64,000 nucleotides of DNA from Geothrix limicola. Lineage in GTDB: Bacteria; Acidobacteriota; Holophagae; Holophagales; Holophagaceae. The stretch is from assembly GCF_030268085.1 (NCBI RefSeq), contig NZ_BSDE01000004.1, positions 1 to 64,000 of the forward strand. Direction: 5' to 3'. Numbering within the stretch: the stretch's first letter is position 1; every line of letters starts with the position of its first letter. The position numbers and the translations under genes were made by a program. Positions 15,644-22,901 of this stretch are shown in pieces. The notes beneath the pieces were generated by a model that saw only the letters and a list, made by a program, of their open reading frames with translations, did no database searches and was not told the origin of the DNA.

Positions 15644-15767
15644 CCCTAACGAATGAAGCTAAGCGGCACCGCCTGCACCGAGACAATGAGCGGAGCCGAG
15701 ATAGCGAAATGCTGAGAGAGAACGGAAGGCAATGCAGGCGGGGTCCGACTTGAGCGGAGGGTTAGGG
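15644..15767 (-). repeat. attC, long type (124 bp), with GTTAGGG end
   Basis: Starts CCCTAAC, ends GTTAGGG; the other cassette end (16299) is GCCTAAC, so here the R boxes differ by one base. Confidence 0.94.
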
Positions 15768-15793
15768 CGCCGCGAGTGACCATTGGGCCTCTT

Positions 15794-16291
15794 TCAATCG
15801 AAGTTGGAATCCAGACGGATTTCTGAAACCCTGCCTGTGCTTTTATTGATTGTAATGATCAATTCATTGTAATCGCCGAGGCCAGGATCACCTGAGTACC
15901 AAAGCTCTGTACCAGATTTGGCCGGATTCTCCGAGCGGGGTAGACCTAGGATTTTGAGGACTTCAGCCTTGGACATGCCAACCCGAATTCCTTGGTCGAG
16001 AGGAATCGATGGCGACCAAACATCGATAGTCATTAGGGACTCATGACCACCTTTTAATTCCTCGAAGGTGAAGCGTGCACCTGAATAGGCGAAGACAATC
16101 CGAGCCCCATAGCCAACAATCGTGCCTTCATTCCACTTCAGGGAGACCTTGAGGGGTTTTCCGAATTTCTCGACTGTTGCCGTTTTCGATGCACCTAATC
16201 GAAGCCCTTTGAAGGAAGGATCCAACTTTTCAGACCCCGGTGAAGGAGCCTGCGAGATGAAGGCTAGGGCCATGAATTGCGGAAGGAACAT
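15794..16291 (-). CDS. BamE/SmpA-like two-repeat exported protein (cassette gene)
   Basis: 165 aa. Hydrophobic start (residues 1-15) suggests export. Two similar units follow: GLRLGASKTATVEKFGKPLK at about 29-48 and GIRVGMSKAEVLKILGLPRS at about 101-120. The second is the hallmark of the SmpA/OmlA (BamE-like) fold, in which a G-M-S helix precedes a Gly-x-Pro turn. A role in outer-membrane or ligand binding is inference. There is no lipobox, unlike true BamE. Confidence 0.75.
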   Translation of the reverse strand: MFLPQFMALAFISQAPSPGSEKLDPSFKGLRLGASKTATVEKFGKPLKVSLKWNEGTIVGYGARIVFAYSGARFTFEELKGGHESLMTIDVWSPSIPLDQGIRVGMSKAEVLKILGLPRSENPAKSGTELWYSGDPGLGDYNELIITINKSTGRVSEIRLDSNFD

Positions 16292-16298
16292 TCGGCGG

Positions 16299-16420
16299 CC
16301 TAACGAAGAAGCTAAGCGGCCGCGCCTGCGCCGAGGCGATGAGCGAAGCCGGGATAGCAGAATGATGAGAGAGAGCGAAAGGCAATGCAGGCGGGGTCCG
16401 ACTTGAGCGAGGGGTTAGAG
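16299..16420 (-). repeat. attC, long type (122 bp), with GTTAGAG end
   Basis: Starts GCCTAAC, ends GTTAGAG; matched by CTCTAAC at 17213. Confidence 0.95.
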
Positions 16421-17206
16421 GGCCTGGGCGGAATCAATGCTCTGTTCTCTTAGAAAATTTTGCAGTGCTAGGTATTGGGCTTTGTAACGGTCGCTCTTAA
16501 TTTCTTTTGGACTGAACCAAAGGCTTATCTCGTGAACCTTCTCACTCCTTTCTCTGAAGAACAGAGGTGAGAGCTGGTGAAGGATATCAATTGATGTTTG
16601 ATGCAATTTTTCATTTTGTTGAGTAAAAGCATTGATCGATAGTCTCATTGAGCCAATGATTACATCAACAAGGCTGCAGAAATGTGATTGTCCTATCGCC
16701 GTATAGTGAAAACCGAGTACGCGCTCTAGTTTCCGTTCGTCGCTATATGGTAGGTTTCCAGTTAACCCGACAGCCAGTTTTTCTCTTAAGTGTTCATCAA
16801 TCTTTTTGTCTGAGAATCGGTCTATCAGGACCAAGCCTGCCTCATTCGGGCGAGCCAACCAGCAATCAAAATGGAAACATAGCGTATTAATGCCGAACCT
16901 ACGAGCCTCATCGGATGATTTAGCTATGTCGTGAAGAAGAAGATTGATTAGCAAAATGCATTGATGATTGACTGCCGCCTGAATCACTTGCTTTTTCAAT
17001 TCAATAAATTGTTCGTGAGAGAACCCTTGAGGCCCAGGGTTGAACTTCAAAATGTAATCTCGAGGTACACCAAGGGATTTCCTTATTCCTTCGATTTCAG
17101 AATGCAGAGCTTTGGCATTGGATGCAGGAATGACTAGGCCGCCATAAACGAAGAAATCCCCGCTCGATTTTTCTAGATTTGTTTCATCGCAGTAGAGCAA
17201 ATGCAT
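16415..17206 (-). CDS. DUF3800 family protein (cassette gene)
   Basis: 263 aa, close to the family's usual length. Signature parts: LLYCDETN at the N-terminus (acidic Asp-Glu pair), FFVYGGLVI, LVLIDRFSD in the centre and HFCSLVDVIIGSM near 195. DUF3800 has an RNase-H-like fold with conserved acidic residues and often travels with mobile elements and defence genes; its activity is not established. The gene ends at the attC R box (stop TAA). The start at 17206 lies at the cassette edge. Very AT-rich compared with the host genes. Confidence 0.9.
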   Translation of the reverse strand: MHLLYCDETNLEKSSGDFFVYGGLVIPASNAKALHSEIEGIRKSLGVPRDYILKFNPGPQGFSHEQFIELKKQVIQAAVNHQCILLINLLLHDIAKSSDEARRFGINTLCFHFDCWLARPNEAGLVLIDRFSDKKIDEHLREKLAVGLTGNLPYSDERKLERVLGFHYTAIGQSHFCSLVDVIIGSMRLSINAFTQQNEKLHQTSIDILHQLSPLFFRERSEKVHEISLWFSPKEIKSDRYKAQYLALQNFLREQSIDSAQAL

Positions 17207-17212
17207 GAGGGC

Positions 17213-17278
17213 CTCTAACGAATGAAGCTCAGCGGACCAGGCGCTGGCGCCTGGGTCCGCTGCAGCGAGAGGTTAGGC
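17213..17278 (-). repeat. attC, short type (66 bp), of an ORF-less cassette
   Basis: Starts CTCTAAC and ends GTTAGGC. Confidence 0.95.
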
Positions 17279-17506
17279 GCGGCGTGAAATGGGTGCGAGT
17301 GCGACCCGAATTGCCGCGCCAAGAGTATTGAGAACTGAAAAGCAAAGAACGAGTGATGCAGCAAGAAGGCTTGAAGTGTCGGGCGTGGACCCAGGTTACC
17401 AACGCTGATTAGGAATGGCTGGGCGTTTCTGGGTGGGCCATGGCGATTGGTGTGACGTTGCGGCGCAATGGGACAAGCGCTCCAGCAGCGAGAAAAGCTT
17501 GGTTAC
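17279..17506 (-). other. ORF-less cassette
   Basis: About 228 bp between two attC sites. The longest minus-strand ATG frame is about ten codons. It is unlike the repeated cassette of copies A-D, although it also uses the short attC. It may carry a promoter or small RNA, or be a dead cassette; I see no clear -35/-10 pair. Confidence 0.7.
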
Positions 17507-17630
17507 GCCTAACGAATGAAGCTAAGCGGCCGCGCCTGCACCGAGGCGACGAGCGGAGCCGGGATAGCGAAATGATGAGAGAGAACGGAAGGCGATGCAG
17601 GCGGGGTCCGACTTGAGCGGAGGGTTAGAC
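17507..17630 (-). repeat. attC, long type (124 bp), with GTTAGAC end
   Basis: Starts GCCTAAC, ends GTTAGAC; partner end GGCTAAC at 18067, the same near-match pair as 11019/11583. Confidence 0.94.
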
Positions 17631-17645
17631 CGCGAACCACGGCGC

Positions 17646-18053
17646 TCATTTTGCACTAGTTTCGGTTGTTACAGGGCGATAGGTGCCGAAAGTCCAGAGG
17701 TGCCCTTCGATGTCTCGTGCATGGTACTCGCGGGAGCCGAAATCGGTATCACGAGGTGGGCTGATGATCTCTGCGCCAGCCGATTGCGCTCGTTCAAAAT
17801 GCTCGTCGAGGTGGTCGACGAAGACGTAAATGGCTTGGGTTGAAGCTCCGAGAGAGTTAGGGCTTGTCATGGATTCTTCTGGTCTGACAGACCCAAGCAT
17901 GACGATGTTTTCGCCGAGCTTGAGTTGGGCATGTCGTACGAATGGCCCCGAGTCCGGGACGGAGAACAATTCCTCGAAGCCAAATGAGGCACACAGCGAT
18001 TGAATCGCGGTGCGAGCTTCTGTGTATCGGAGTATTGGGAAGATTGTCTGCAC
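17646..18053 (-). CDS. VOC / glyoxalase-like protein, PhnB-like type (cassette gene)
   Basis: 135 aa. Starts QTIFPILRYTEARTAIQSLCASFGFEE and ends with the YHARDIEGHLWTFGTYRP strand, a VOC pattern. The central FVDHLDEHFERAQSAGAEIISPPRD is typical of the PhnB-like and bleomycin-resistance branches. Start is GTG at 18053. Substrate unknown; cytoplasmic. Confidence 0.88.
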   Translation of the reverse strand: MQTIFPILRYTEARTAIQSLCASFGFEELFSVPDSGPFVRHAQLKLGENIVMLGSVRPEESMTSPNSLGASTQAIYVFVDHLDEHFERAQSAGAEIISPPRDTDFGSREYHARDIEGHLWTFGTYRPVTTETSAK

Positions 18054-18066
18054 GCTTCACCTAGCG

Positions 18067-18190
18067 GGCTAACGAATGTGGCTAACCGGCCGCGCCTGCA
18101 CCGAGACGCTGAACGAAGTCGGGATAGCGAGAAGTTGAGAGAGAGCGGAAGACAAAGCAGGCGGGGTCCGAGTTGAGCTAAAGGTTAGGC
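18067..18190 (-). repeat. attC, long type (124 bp), CTAACC/GAGTTG variant
   Basis: Starts GGCTAAC, ends GTTAGGC. Belongs to the first cassette after attI. Confidence 0.95.
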
Positions 18191-18196
18191 GCCTGT

Positions 18197-18451
18197 TCAT
18201 GGTTTTCGGCTTTTCTTCACAATGAAGAACAGAGCCCATACCGCCGCTGCAATGGACCACTTGAGTAAAGGTTCATTTCCTCGTACCAGAATCCTGAGAA
18301 ACCAGTGTTCGGAGTGTAGGAAATGGGACTTCAGCCATAGCTCGATCCCGGTGAGGAGAAGAACGAATGGGACAATGGCTAGAAGACAATAGATCAGGGA
18401 CCGACGCTGCCATCGAATGAATCCTTTGATCTCTGATGCCGGAATAGTCAT
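18197..18451 (-). CDS. Two-helix membrane protein, first cassette of the array
   Basis: 84 aa. Helices at about 19-38 (IYCLLAIVPFVLLLTGIEL) and 61-78 (KWSIAAAVWALFFIV). Unknown function. The ATG at 18451 is only three bases from the attI recombination core, so the leader and ribosome-binding site must come from the attI side. As the first cassette it is probably the newest insertion and the best expressed. Confidence 0.75.
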   Translation of the reverse strand: MTIPASEIKGFIRWQRRSLIYCLLAIVPFVLLLTGIELWLKSHFLHSEHWFLRILVRGNEPLLKWSIAAAVWALFFIVKKSRKP

Positions 18452-18454
18452 GGC

Positions 18455-18530
18455 GCCTAACTTTAAATTGGACGATTGGGTTTTGGGGTTTGGTTGTTCG
18501 TCTAGTTTGGGGGAAGGCGTTGGGGGTGGG
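18455..18530 (-). other. attI recombination site (core exact, outer limit approximate)
   Basis: On the minus strand the core reads AAAGTTAGGC, immediately followed by the first cassette. This is the same core as the well-known attI1 end. The AT-rich block before it and the GT-rich stretch to about 18530 should contain the extra integrase-binding sites, but I cannot define them. Confidence 0.8.
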
Positions 18531-18545
18531 GTAGGTGGCGGAGGG

Positions 18546-18722
18546 AATTAGGCGGATTGGGGTGGGGGTTGACGGGCGAAAAAAAAGCGATAGATTGAAC
18601 TGTCCCCCGCTTGGATGCTGCGTGAGGCTTGGGAGGGCTGATCCCAAGATTAGCGTGTTAGGCGGCTGGGGGGAGATGGGAGCGGGCCCATGCTGGAAGG
18701 GATTAGGCAGACGGGTGGCGGG
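18546..18722 (+). repeat. Three direct TTAGGCGG-like motifs in the integron platform
   Basis: AATTAGGCGGATTGGGG at 18546, GTTAGGCGGCTGGGG at 18657 and GATTAGGCAGACGGG at 18701, all in + orientation, opposite to the attI core. The middle one contains a full GTTAGGC core. They could be integrase-binding or regulatory sites. Confidence 0.5.
18569..18596 (+). promoter_or_regulatory. Candidate integrase promoter (Pint)
   Basis: TTGACG at 18569-18574, a 16-bp A-rich spacer and TAGATT at 18591-18596. Transcription would start near 18603, giving an intI leader of about 85 bases. I saw no convincing LexA box. Confidence 0.5.
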
Positions 18723-19703
18723 CGGATCGGGGAGGAGGAGACGCCACCACCGAAGTTCCTGGATCAGCTGCGGACGTGTCTGCGGGCCCGGCACTACAGC
18801 CTGCGCACGGAGGATTCGTACCTGGATTGGGTGCGCCGCTTCATCCTCTTCCACGGCAAGCGGCATCCGAAGGATCTGGGTGCGCCGGAGGTCCGGGCCT
18901 TCCTGAACCATCTGGCGGTGGAGCGCTCGGTCTCGCCCTCCACGCAGAACCAGGCGAAGGCGGCCCTGCTCTTCCTCTACCGCGAGCTGCTGCAGGTGGA
19001 CCTGCCCTGGCTCACGGAGGTCATCCAGGCCAAGCGCCAGGCGCGCCTGCCCGTGGTGCTTACGCCGGGCGAGGTGCGCACGCTGCTGGATCAGATGGAG
19101 GGGAGCATGGCCCTGGTGGCGCGTGTGCTCTATGGCACGGGCATGCGGCTGATGGAGGGCCTGCGTCTGCGCGTGAAGGATCTGGAATTCGAACGGCGGG
19201 AGATCGTCATCCGCGACGGCAAGGGCGGGAAGGACCGCGTCACCATGCTGCCGGATTCGCTGGCGGCGCCGCTTCGCGCGCACCTGGAGCGCGTGCATGC
19301 CCTGCACGAACGGGATCTGGCGGAGGGATTCGGCGAGGTCTATCTGCCGGATGCCCTAGGGGGGAAGTTCCACGCGGCGCCCCGGGCCTGGGGCTGGCAG
19401 TGGGTCTTTCCCTCCAACCTGCGCTCGGTGGACCCACGCTCGGGCGTCGTGCGCCGCCATCACATCCAGCCGGAGAGCGTGCAGAAGGCCGTGCGGATGG
19501 CGGCCCGCGCGGGGGAGCTGGTGAAGCCTGTCACGCCGCACGTGCTGCGGCACAGCTTCGCGACGCACCTGCTGGCCGCGGGCCACGACATCCGCACGGT
19601 GCAGGAGCTGCTGGGCCACAAGGATGTGGCGACGACGATGATCTATACCCACGTGCTGAACAGAGGCGGGCGCGGTGTCGCGAGCCCCCTGGACGGGCTG
19701 TAA
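18690..19703 (+). CDS. intI: Integron integrase IntI
   Basis: 337 aa tyrosine recombinase that inserts and excises cassettes by attI x attC and attC x attC exchange. The N-terminal SAM-like arm-binding domain covers about 22-105. The catalytic set is complete: Arg153 ([12 protein letters not shown]), Lys178 (DGKGGKDR), His284 and Arg287 (TPHVLRHSF), His310 (LLGHKD), Tyr319 (MIYTH). The IntI-only patch lies between, about 216-272, with [25 protein letters not shown], which separates it from XerC/D. Start ATG at 18690 has GGGGGGAG upstream. GC-rich like the host backbone and unlike the cassettes. No frameshift, so it is probably active. Confidence 0.97.
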   Translation: MLEGIRQTGGGRIGEEETPPPKFLDQLRTCLRARHYSLRTEDSYLDWVRRFILFHGKRHPKDLGAPEVRAFLNHLAVERSVSPSTQNQAKAALLFLYRELLQVDLPWLTEVIQAKRQARLPVVLTPGEVRTLLDQMEGSMALVARVLYGTGMRLMEGLRLRVKDLEFERREIVIRDGKGGKDRVTMLPDSLAAPLRAHLERVHALHERDLAEGFGEVYLPDALGGKFHAAPRAWGWQWVFPSNLRSVDPRSGVVRRHHIQPESVQKAVRMAARAGELVKPVTPHVLRHSFATHLLAAGHDIRTVQELLGHKDVATTMIYTHVLNRGGRGVASPLDGL

Positions 19704-20358
19704 GGCCGATTTGAAAAAGAGGGTCAGCCACGGATGAACACGGATGGACACAGATAAATGGAAATTGAGGTGATTGGAGGTGGGTGATCTTGGCTTTTCA
19801 GGGCCAGGTGAGTTTCTGGTTTTTTTGAGTGGATGCCGGAGAGATGCAAGTCAGGGGGCGGGGGGCAAGCTCAGTCCTGAAAACATGGCTCAAAGCGACG
19901 ACGCAAGGCCTGCACGGGCTTTCTTCGGAGACCAAGCGCCCAAAGAAATCGCCGCGGCGCTAGCAACGACGGGGCGCGGCGATCTTACGAAGCCATCACC
20001 GTCCATCTCCGTTCATCACCGGTTTCTTGCTTTGTCGCTTGTCCGGCGCGTCAGTCGGGATAGGGAGCGCCGGATGGGGGTGTTTCCTCGGCTTTTAAGG
20101 CGCGCCATGGTTTCGGCTGGTCGACGCTTGAAGCCGGAGGCAGAGGTGTGGGGCCACCCTTCGATCCCGTGAACTTGGTTCCAAGCGGCATCAGGCCGGC
20201 ATGCACAGGCTTCCTCTGGCACCAAGCGGTCGATAAGTTCGCCACCCGCACGACCCGCGAAGGGGCCGGCGATTCCGAGCAGGCAGAACGATCCTTCGCA
20301 CCCATCCGCGTTCATCCGCGGCCCATCCCTTCTTCTCCAGGGGGAGTAACCTCGTCCC
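19704..20358. repeat. Repeat-rich stretch without a convincing gene
   Basis: Holds word-type repeat arms: GCCACGGATGAACACGGATG at 19725, CATCACCGTCCATCTCC at 19994 with the rest of that arm to about 20031, and CATCCGCGTTCATCCGCGG at 20303. A 132-aa + frame at 19774-20172 has no ribosome-binding site, is built partly from these repeats and is not accepted. Confidence 0.7.
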
Positions 20359-20730
20359 ATGCACGTATCGGATCGCACCTTCCGCAGGCTGGTGGACGAG
20401 GCGCTGGCGCTGGTGCCGGAGGAGTTCAGGCCCTATCTGAAGGGGGTGCCGGTGATCATCGAGGACTGGGCGGCAGACGAGCTGCTCGATGATCTGGGTG
20501 TGCCGGAGGACGAGACGCTGTACGGCCTCTACACGGGCCACGCGCTGACGGAGGGGCCGCCCCTGCCGGGCGACCTGCCGCCCCGCATCACCATCTACCG
20601 GGGGCCTCTGCTGGAGGACTGCGTGGACGAGGCGGACCTGCGAGACGAGATCGCCACCACGGTCATCCACGAGATCGCCCACCACTTCGGCATCGGCGAA
20701 GAAAGGCTGGAAGAGCTGGGCTGGGATTGA
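20359..20730 (+). CDS. Zincin-like metallopeptidase family protein (MMP-like, DUF1025 type)
   Basis: 123 aa. The zinc motif HEIAHHFG at 104-111 (ligands His104, His108, catalytic Glu105) is followed by the family's ERLEELGW end. Also seen: IYRGPLLEDC before it, typical of this small acidobacterial and proteobacterial family. Probably a cytosolic protease-like protein; the substrate is unknown. A G-rich ribosome-binding site (GGGGGAG) lies about 12 bases before the ATG. Stands alone between repeats. Confidence 0.88.
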   Translation: MHVSDRTFRRLVDEALALVPEEFRPYLKGVPVIIEDWAADELLDDLGVPEDETLYGLYTGHALTEGPPLPGDLPPRITIYRGPLLEDCVDEADLRDEIATTVIHEIAHHFGIGEERLEELGWD

Positions 20731-20744
20731 TCGTGCGTCGAGGA

Positions 20745-20885
20745 GAAGGATCCGCCACGGAGGCACGGAGCACACGGTGGGATCACGGAGGGGGGCACGG
20801 GAAGCACGGCACCGCTTTGCACGCCTCGTGCTTTTCTCCGTGTTTACCTCTGCGCCTTCCGTGTCTCCGTGGTGTCCTCTACAGC
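20745..20885. repeat. Palindromic word-type repeat (CACGGAGG / CTCCGTG words)
   Basis: Left arm with repeated CACGGAG words (20755-20808), right arm with CTCCGTG and CTTCCGTG words (20832-20877), arms inverted to each other. Lies just past the stop of the SHOCT protein gene, between convergent genes, and may act as a transcription terminator. Confidence 0.7.
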
Positions 20886-21676
20886 GTCTTCAGGATGGCT
20901 TCGCGCTTCTCCTGGTATTCGGCTTCGCTGATGAGGTTCTCCTCGCGCAGTTTCTTGAGGGCTTTCAGGCGCTCGGTTTGGGCCGCGTAGAAGGCGGCAT
21001 CGCGGGTGGGCTGGGGCTCGGCCTTGGCGGCGGGTGTGGGCGTGGGAGCCGTCGCGACGGGGCCTGGCGCCGCGGCTTGAGACGTCGCGGGGGGCAAGGC
21101 CTGAGGCAGGGGCAGGGCCAGCCAGTCGCCGCGCAGGCGGGTGGCGCCGGGGGCCTGGAGGCTGGTGCCGGGCGCGGCGGCCGTGCGCGAGCCGTAGACG
21201 AAGGTGGGCAGGGTGGCATCGGCGGCGAAGCGGTCCATGAAGGGCAGGCGAACGTCGTGCACGATCAGGTTGAGGGCGCCTTCCCGCACGAAGAGCCGCG
21301 CCGTGAGGCCCTGGCCCATCTCCAGGAATCCGCCGCCGCGCTTGTGGGTGCTGAGCAGGATGAGATCCTCGCCGGGCCGCGCGGCGGCGAGGGCTTCGCT
21401 GAGGGCCTTGGACAGCGGCTTCAGCTCGTCCTTGGCGAAGAGGGCCGTGGGGGCCTCGTCGAGGGTGGCCTGGACGGGGCCAAGGGTGGCCACCAGGGCC
21501 TCGGCACTGAGGGTGGCGGGGTGGGCGTTGGCGGGGGCGCCGGGCTCGGCGGGCACCAGCTTCACCCAGGTGAAGTCCGCGAGCTTCCACTGGGTGCGGC
21601 GCGATTCGGCGATGGCCTGGGGTGCGGCCAAGGTCGAGAGCAACAGGGTTCCAAGCATCCAGGTCTGGGGCCGCAT
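20879..21676 (-). CDS. Exported protein with C-terminal SHOCT domain
   Basis: 265 aa. Signal peptide 1-23 (LLLSTLAAPQAIA). Residues about 30-190 are a soluble domain I do not recognise, followed by an Ala/Pro-rich linker (about 195-225). The final 28 residues, LKALKKLREENLISEAEYQ..., are a SHOCT module, a short helical pair often at protein ends. The start at 21676 is chosen by the signal peptide; much longer open frames continue upstream only because the region is GC-rich. Function unknown. Confidence 0.8.
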   Translation of the reverse strand: MRPQTWMLGTLLLSTLAAPQAIAESRRTQWKLADFTWVKLVPAEPGAPANAHPATLSAEALVATLGPVQATLDEAPTALFAKDELKPLSKALSEALAAARPGEDLILLSTHKRGGGFLEMGQGLTARLFVREGALNLIVHDVRLPFMDRFAADATLPTFVYGSRTAAAPGTSLQAPGATRLRGDWLALPLPQALPPATSQAAAPGPVATAPTPTPAAKAEPQPTRDAAFYAAQTERLKALKKLREENLISEAEYQEKREAILKTL

Positions 21677-21817
21677 GGGATTCCTCAAAAGGGTGTCCCC
21701 AGCATAGCCCCAGGGCCTGTTTTCAACGTGGGGACGGGCAAGGAATTCCGATGCCGGGGCCCCGGTGCCATCCGTTATCCTGACCGATCCGGCAGCCGGG
21801 TCCGGACGGGGTGTCGG

Positions 21818-22708
21818 ATGCTCAAGCGTGTCGGGTCCATGCTCAAAGGTGGCCTCGCCAGTTCGCTGCTGGTGGCGAACGTGGTGGCGGTCTTTTCGGG
21901 CATGATCCCCGTGGCGCTGCTGAAGCTGACCCTGCCCTTCGGCGCCGTGCGGCGGGGCGCGGACCGCCTGCTCAACGCCCTGGCCGAGGGCTGGATCGCC
22001 GTGAACGGATGGTGGATGGCCCTGGTGCGCCGCATCCGCTGGGACGTGTCGGGCCACGAGGGCCTTCGCCGCAAGGGCTGGTATCTGGTGAGCAGCAACC
22101 ACCAGAGCTGGGTGGACATCCTGGTGCTGCAGAAGGTCTTCCACCGCCGCGTGCCCTTCCTGAAGTTCTTCCTCAAGCGCCAGCTGCTCTACGTGCCCGT
22201 CATGGGCCTGGCCTGGTGGGCCCTGGACTTCCCCTTCATGAAGCGCCGCACGGGCAGCCGTTCGGCGGATTTGGCCACGGCCCGACGGGCCTGCGAGAAG
22301 TTCCGCCAGATCCCCACCTCGGTGATGAACTTCCTCGAGGGCACGCGGTTCAGCCGCGCCAAGCACGCCTCCCAGGGCTCGCCCTACCGGCACCTGCTGA
22401 AGCCCAAGGTGGGCGGCCTGGCGACGACGCTCTCGGCCATGGGCGAACGCTTCGACGCGCTGCTCGACGTCACCATCGTCTACCCCGACGGGGTGCCCAG
22501 CTTCTGGGACCTGCTCTGCGGCAAAGTGAAGCAGGTGGTGGTGCGGGTGCGTGAGCGGGAGATCCCGAAGGATCTGCTGGGCGGGGACTACGAGGGCGAT
22601 CCCGCCTTCCGCGCGCGCATGCAGGCCTTCGTGCAGGCCATGTGGGCCGAGAAGGACGCGCGCATCGAGGAGATCGTCCTCTCGCTGCGGAGCCGCGCTG
22701 AGGCTTAG
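21818..22708 (+). CDS. PlsC/YihG-type lysophospholipid acyltransferase
   Basis: 296 aa. One N-terminal membrane helix at about 15-40. Acyltransferase motif 1 NHQSWVD at 94-100 (catalytic His95, Asp100) and motif 3 EGTR at 174-177. Size and the YLVSSNHQSWVDI segment resemble YihG-like 1-acylglycerol-3-phosphate acyltransferases of membrane lipid synthesis. The start ATG at 21818 lacks a strong ribosome-binding site, and the ATG seven codons later is possible. Divergent from the SHOCT gene, with about 140 bp between them. Confidence 0.88.
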   Translation: MLKRVGSMLKGGLASSLLVANVVAVFSGMIPVALLKLTLPFGAVRRGADRLLNALAEGWIAVNGWWMALVRRIRWDVSGHEGLRRKGWYLVSSNHQSWVDILVLQKVFHRRVPFLKFFLKRQLLYVPVMGLAWWALDFPFMKRRTGSRSADLATARRACEKFRQIPTSVMNFLEGTRFSRAKHASQGSPYRHLLKPKVGGLATTLSAMGERFDALLDVTIVYPDGVPSFWDLLCGKVKQVVVRVREREIPKDLLGGDYEGDPAFRARMQAFVQAMWAEKDARIEEIVLSLRSRAEA

Positions 22709-22730
22709 GGCATTCCTGGCGCAAAGACGA

Positions 22731-22859
22731 AGGAATGTTGAAAGCGGAGGAGAGCGGAGAAGCTGAGGAGAGCGGAAGATGCACGACCCCTCACTGCCAA
22801 CCCTCTGCTGTCCTCCGCCCCTCAGCTGCCCTCCGCTTATGGAATTCTTTTGATCCTTT
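22731..22859. repeat. Palindromic repeat family 'GGAGAGCGG', copy 1
   Basis: Starts AAGGAATGTTGAAAGCGGAGG and ends TCCGCTTATGGAATTC, with inverted arms of AGAGCGGA and TCCTCCGC words. Copy 2 follows 171 bp later. Confidence 0.85.
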
Positions 22860-22901
22860 GCGTCTGGACAGGGAGGCGGCGGAGTGCGGGAGTGATCAAA
22901 A

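Larger units (their letters stand above)
1..19703. mobile_element. Chromosomal integron: intI plus left-running cassette array (31 attC seen, left end outside window)
   Basis: Seen: an intact IntI-type tyrosine recombinase gene at the right end, a GTTAGGC core next to the first cassette, then 31 imperfect palindromes that begin GCCTAAC and end GTTAGGC (or paired variants). Between them sit short genes all on the minus strand. Divergent integrase and array, one orientation for the cassettes and closely related attC sites are the classic layout of a sedentary chromosomal integron. Cassettes are visibly more AT-rich and differ in codon use from the GC-rich genes to the right. The array begins with a truncated cassette at position 1, so its full size is unknown. 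Confidence 0.97.

Noticed and set aside
1-18461. CRISPR array as an explanation for the regular repeats
   Set aside because: Repeats are 66 or ~124 bp imperfect palindromes separated by genes of varied length, next to IntI; this is an integron.
18273-19307. 344-aa minus frame opposite intI
   Set aside because: Antisense shadow of intI with His/Arg/Gln-rich composition and no motif.
19774-20172. 132-aa + frame after intI
   Set aside because: No ribosome-binding site, partly built from word-type repeats, no family.
20777-22708. 643-aa + frame ahead of the acyltransferase
   Set aside because: Its first 347 residues are antisense of the SHOCT protein and Gly-rich; only the part from 21818 has a protein family.
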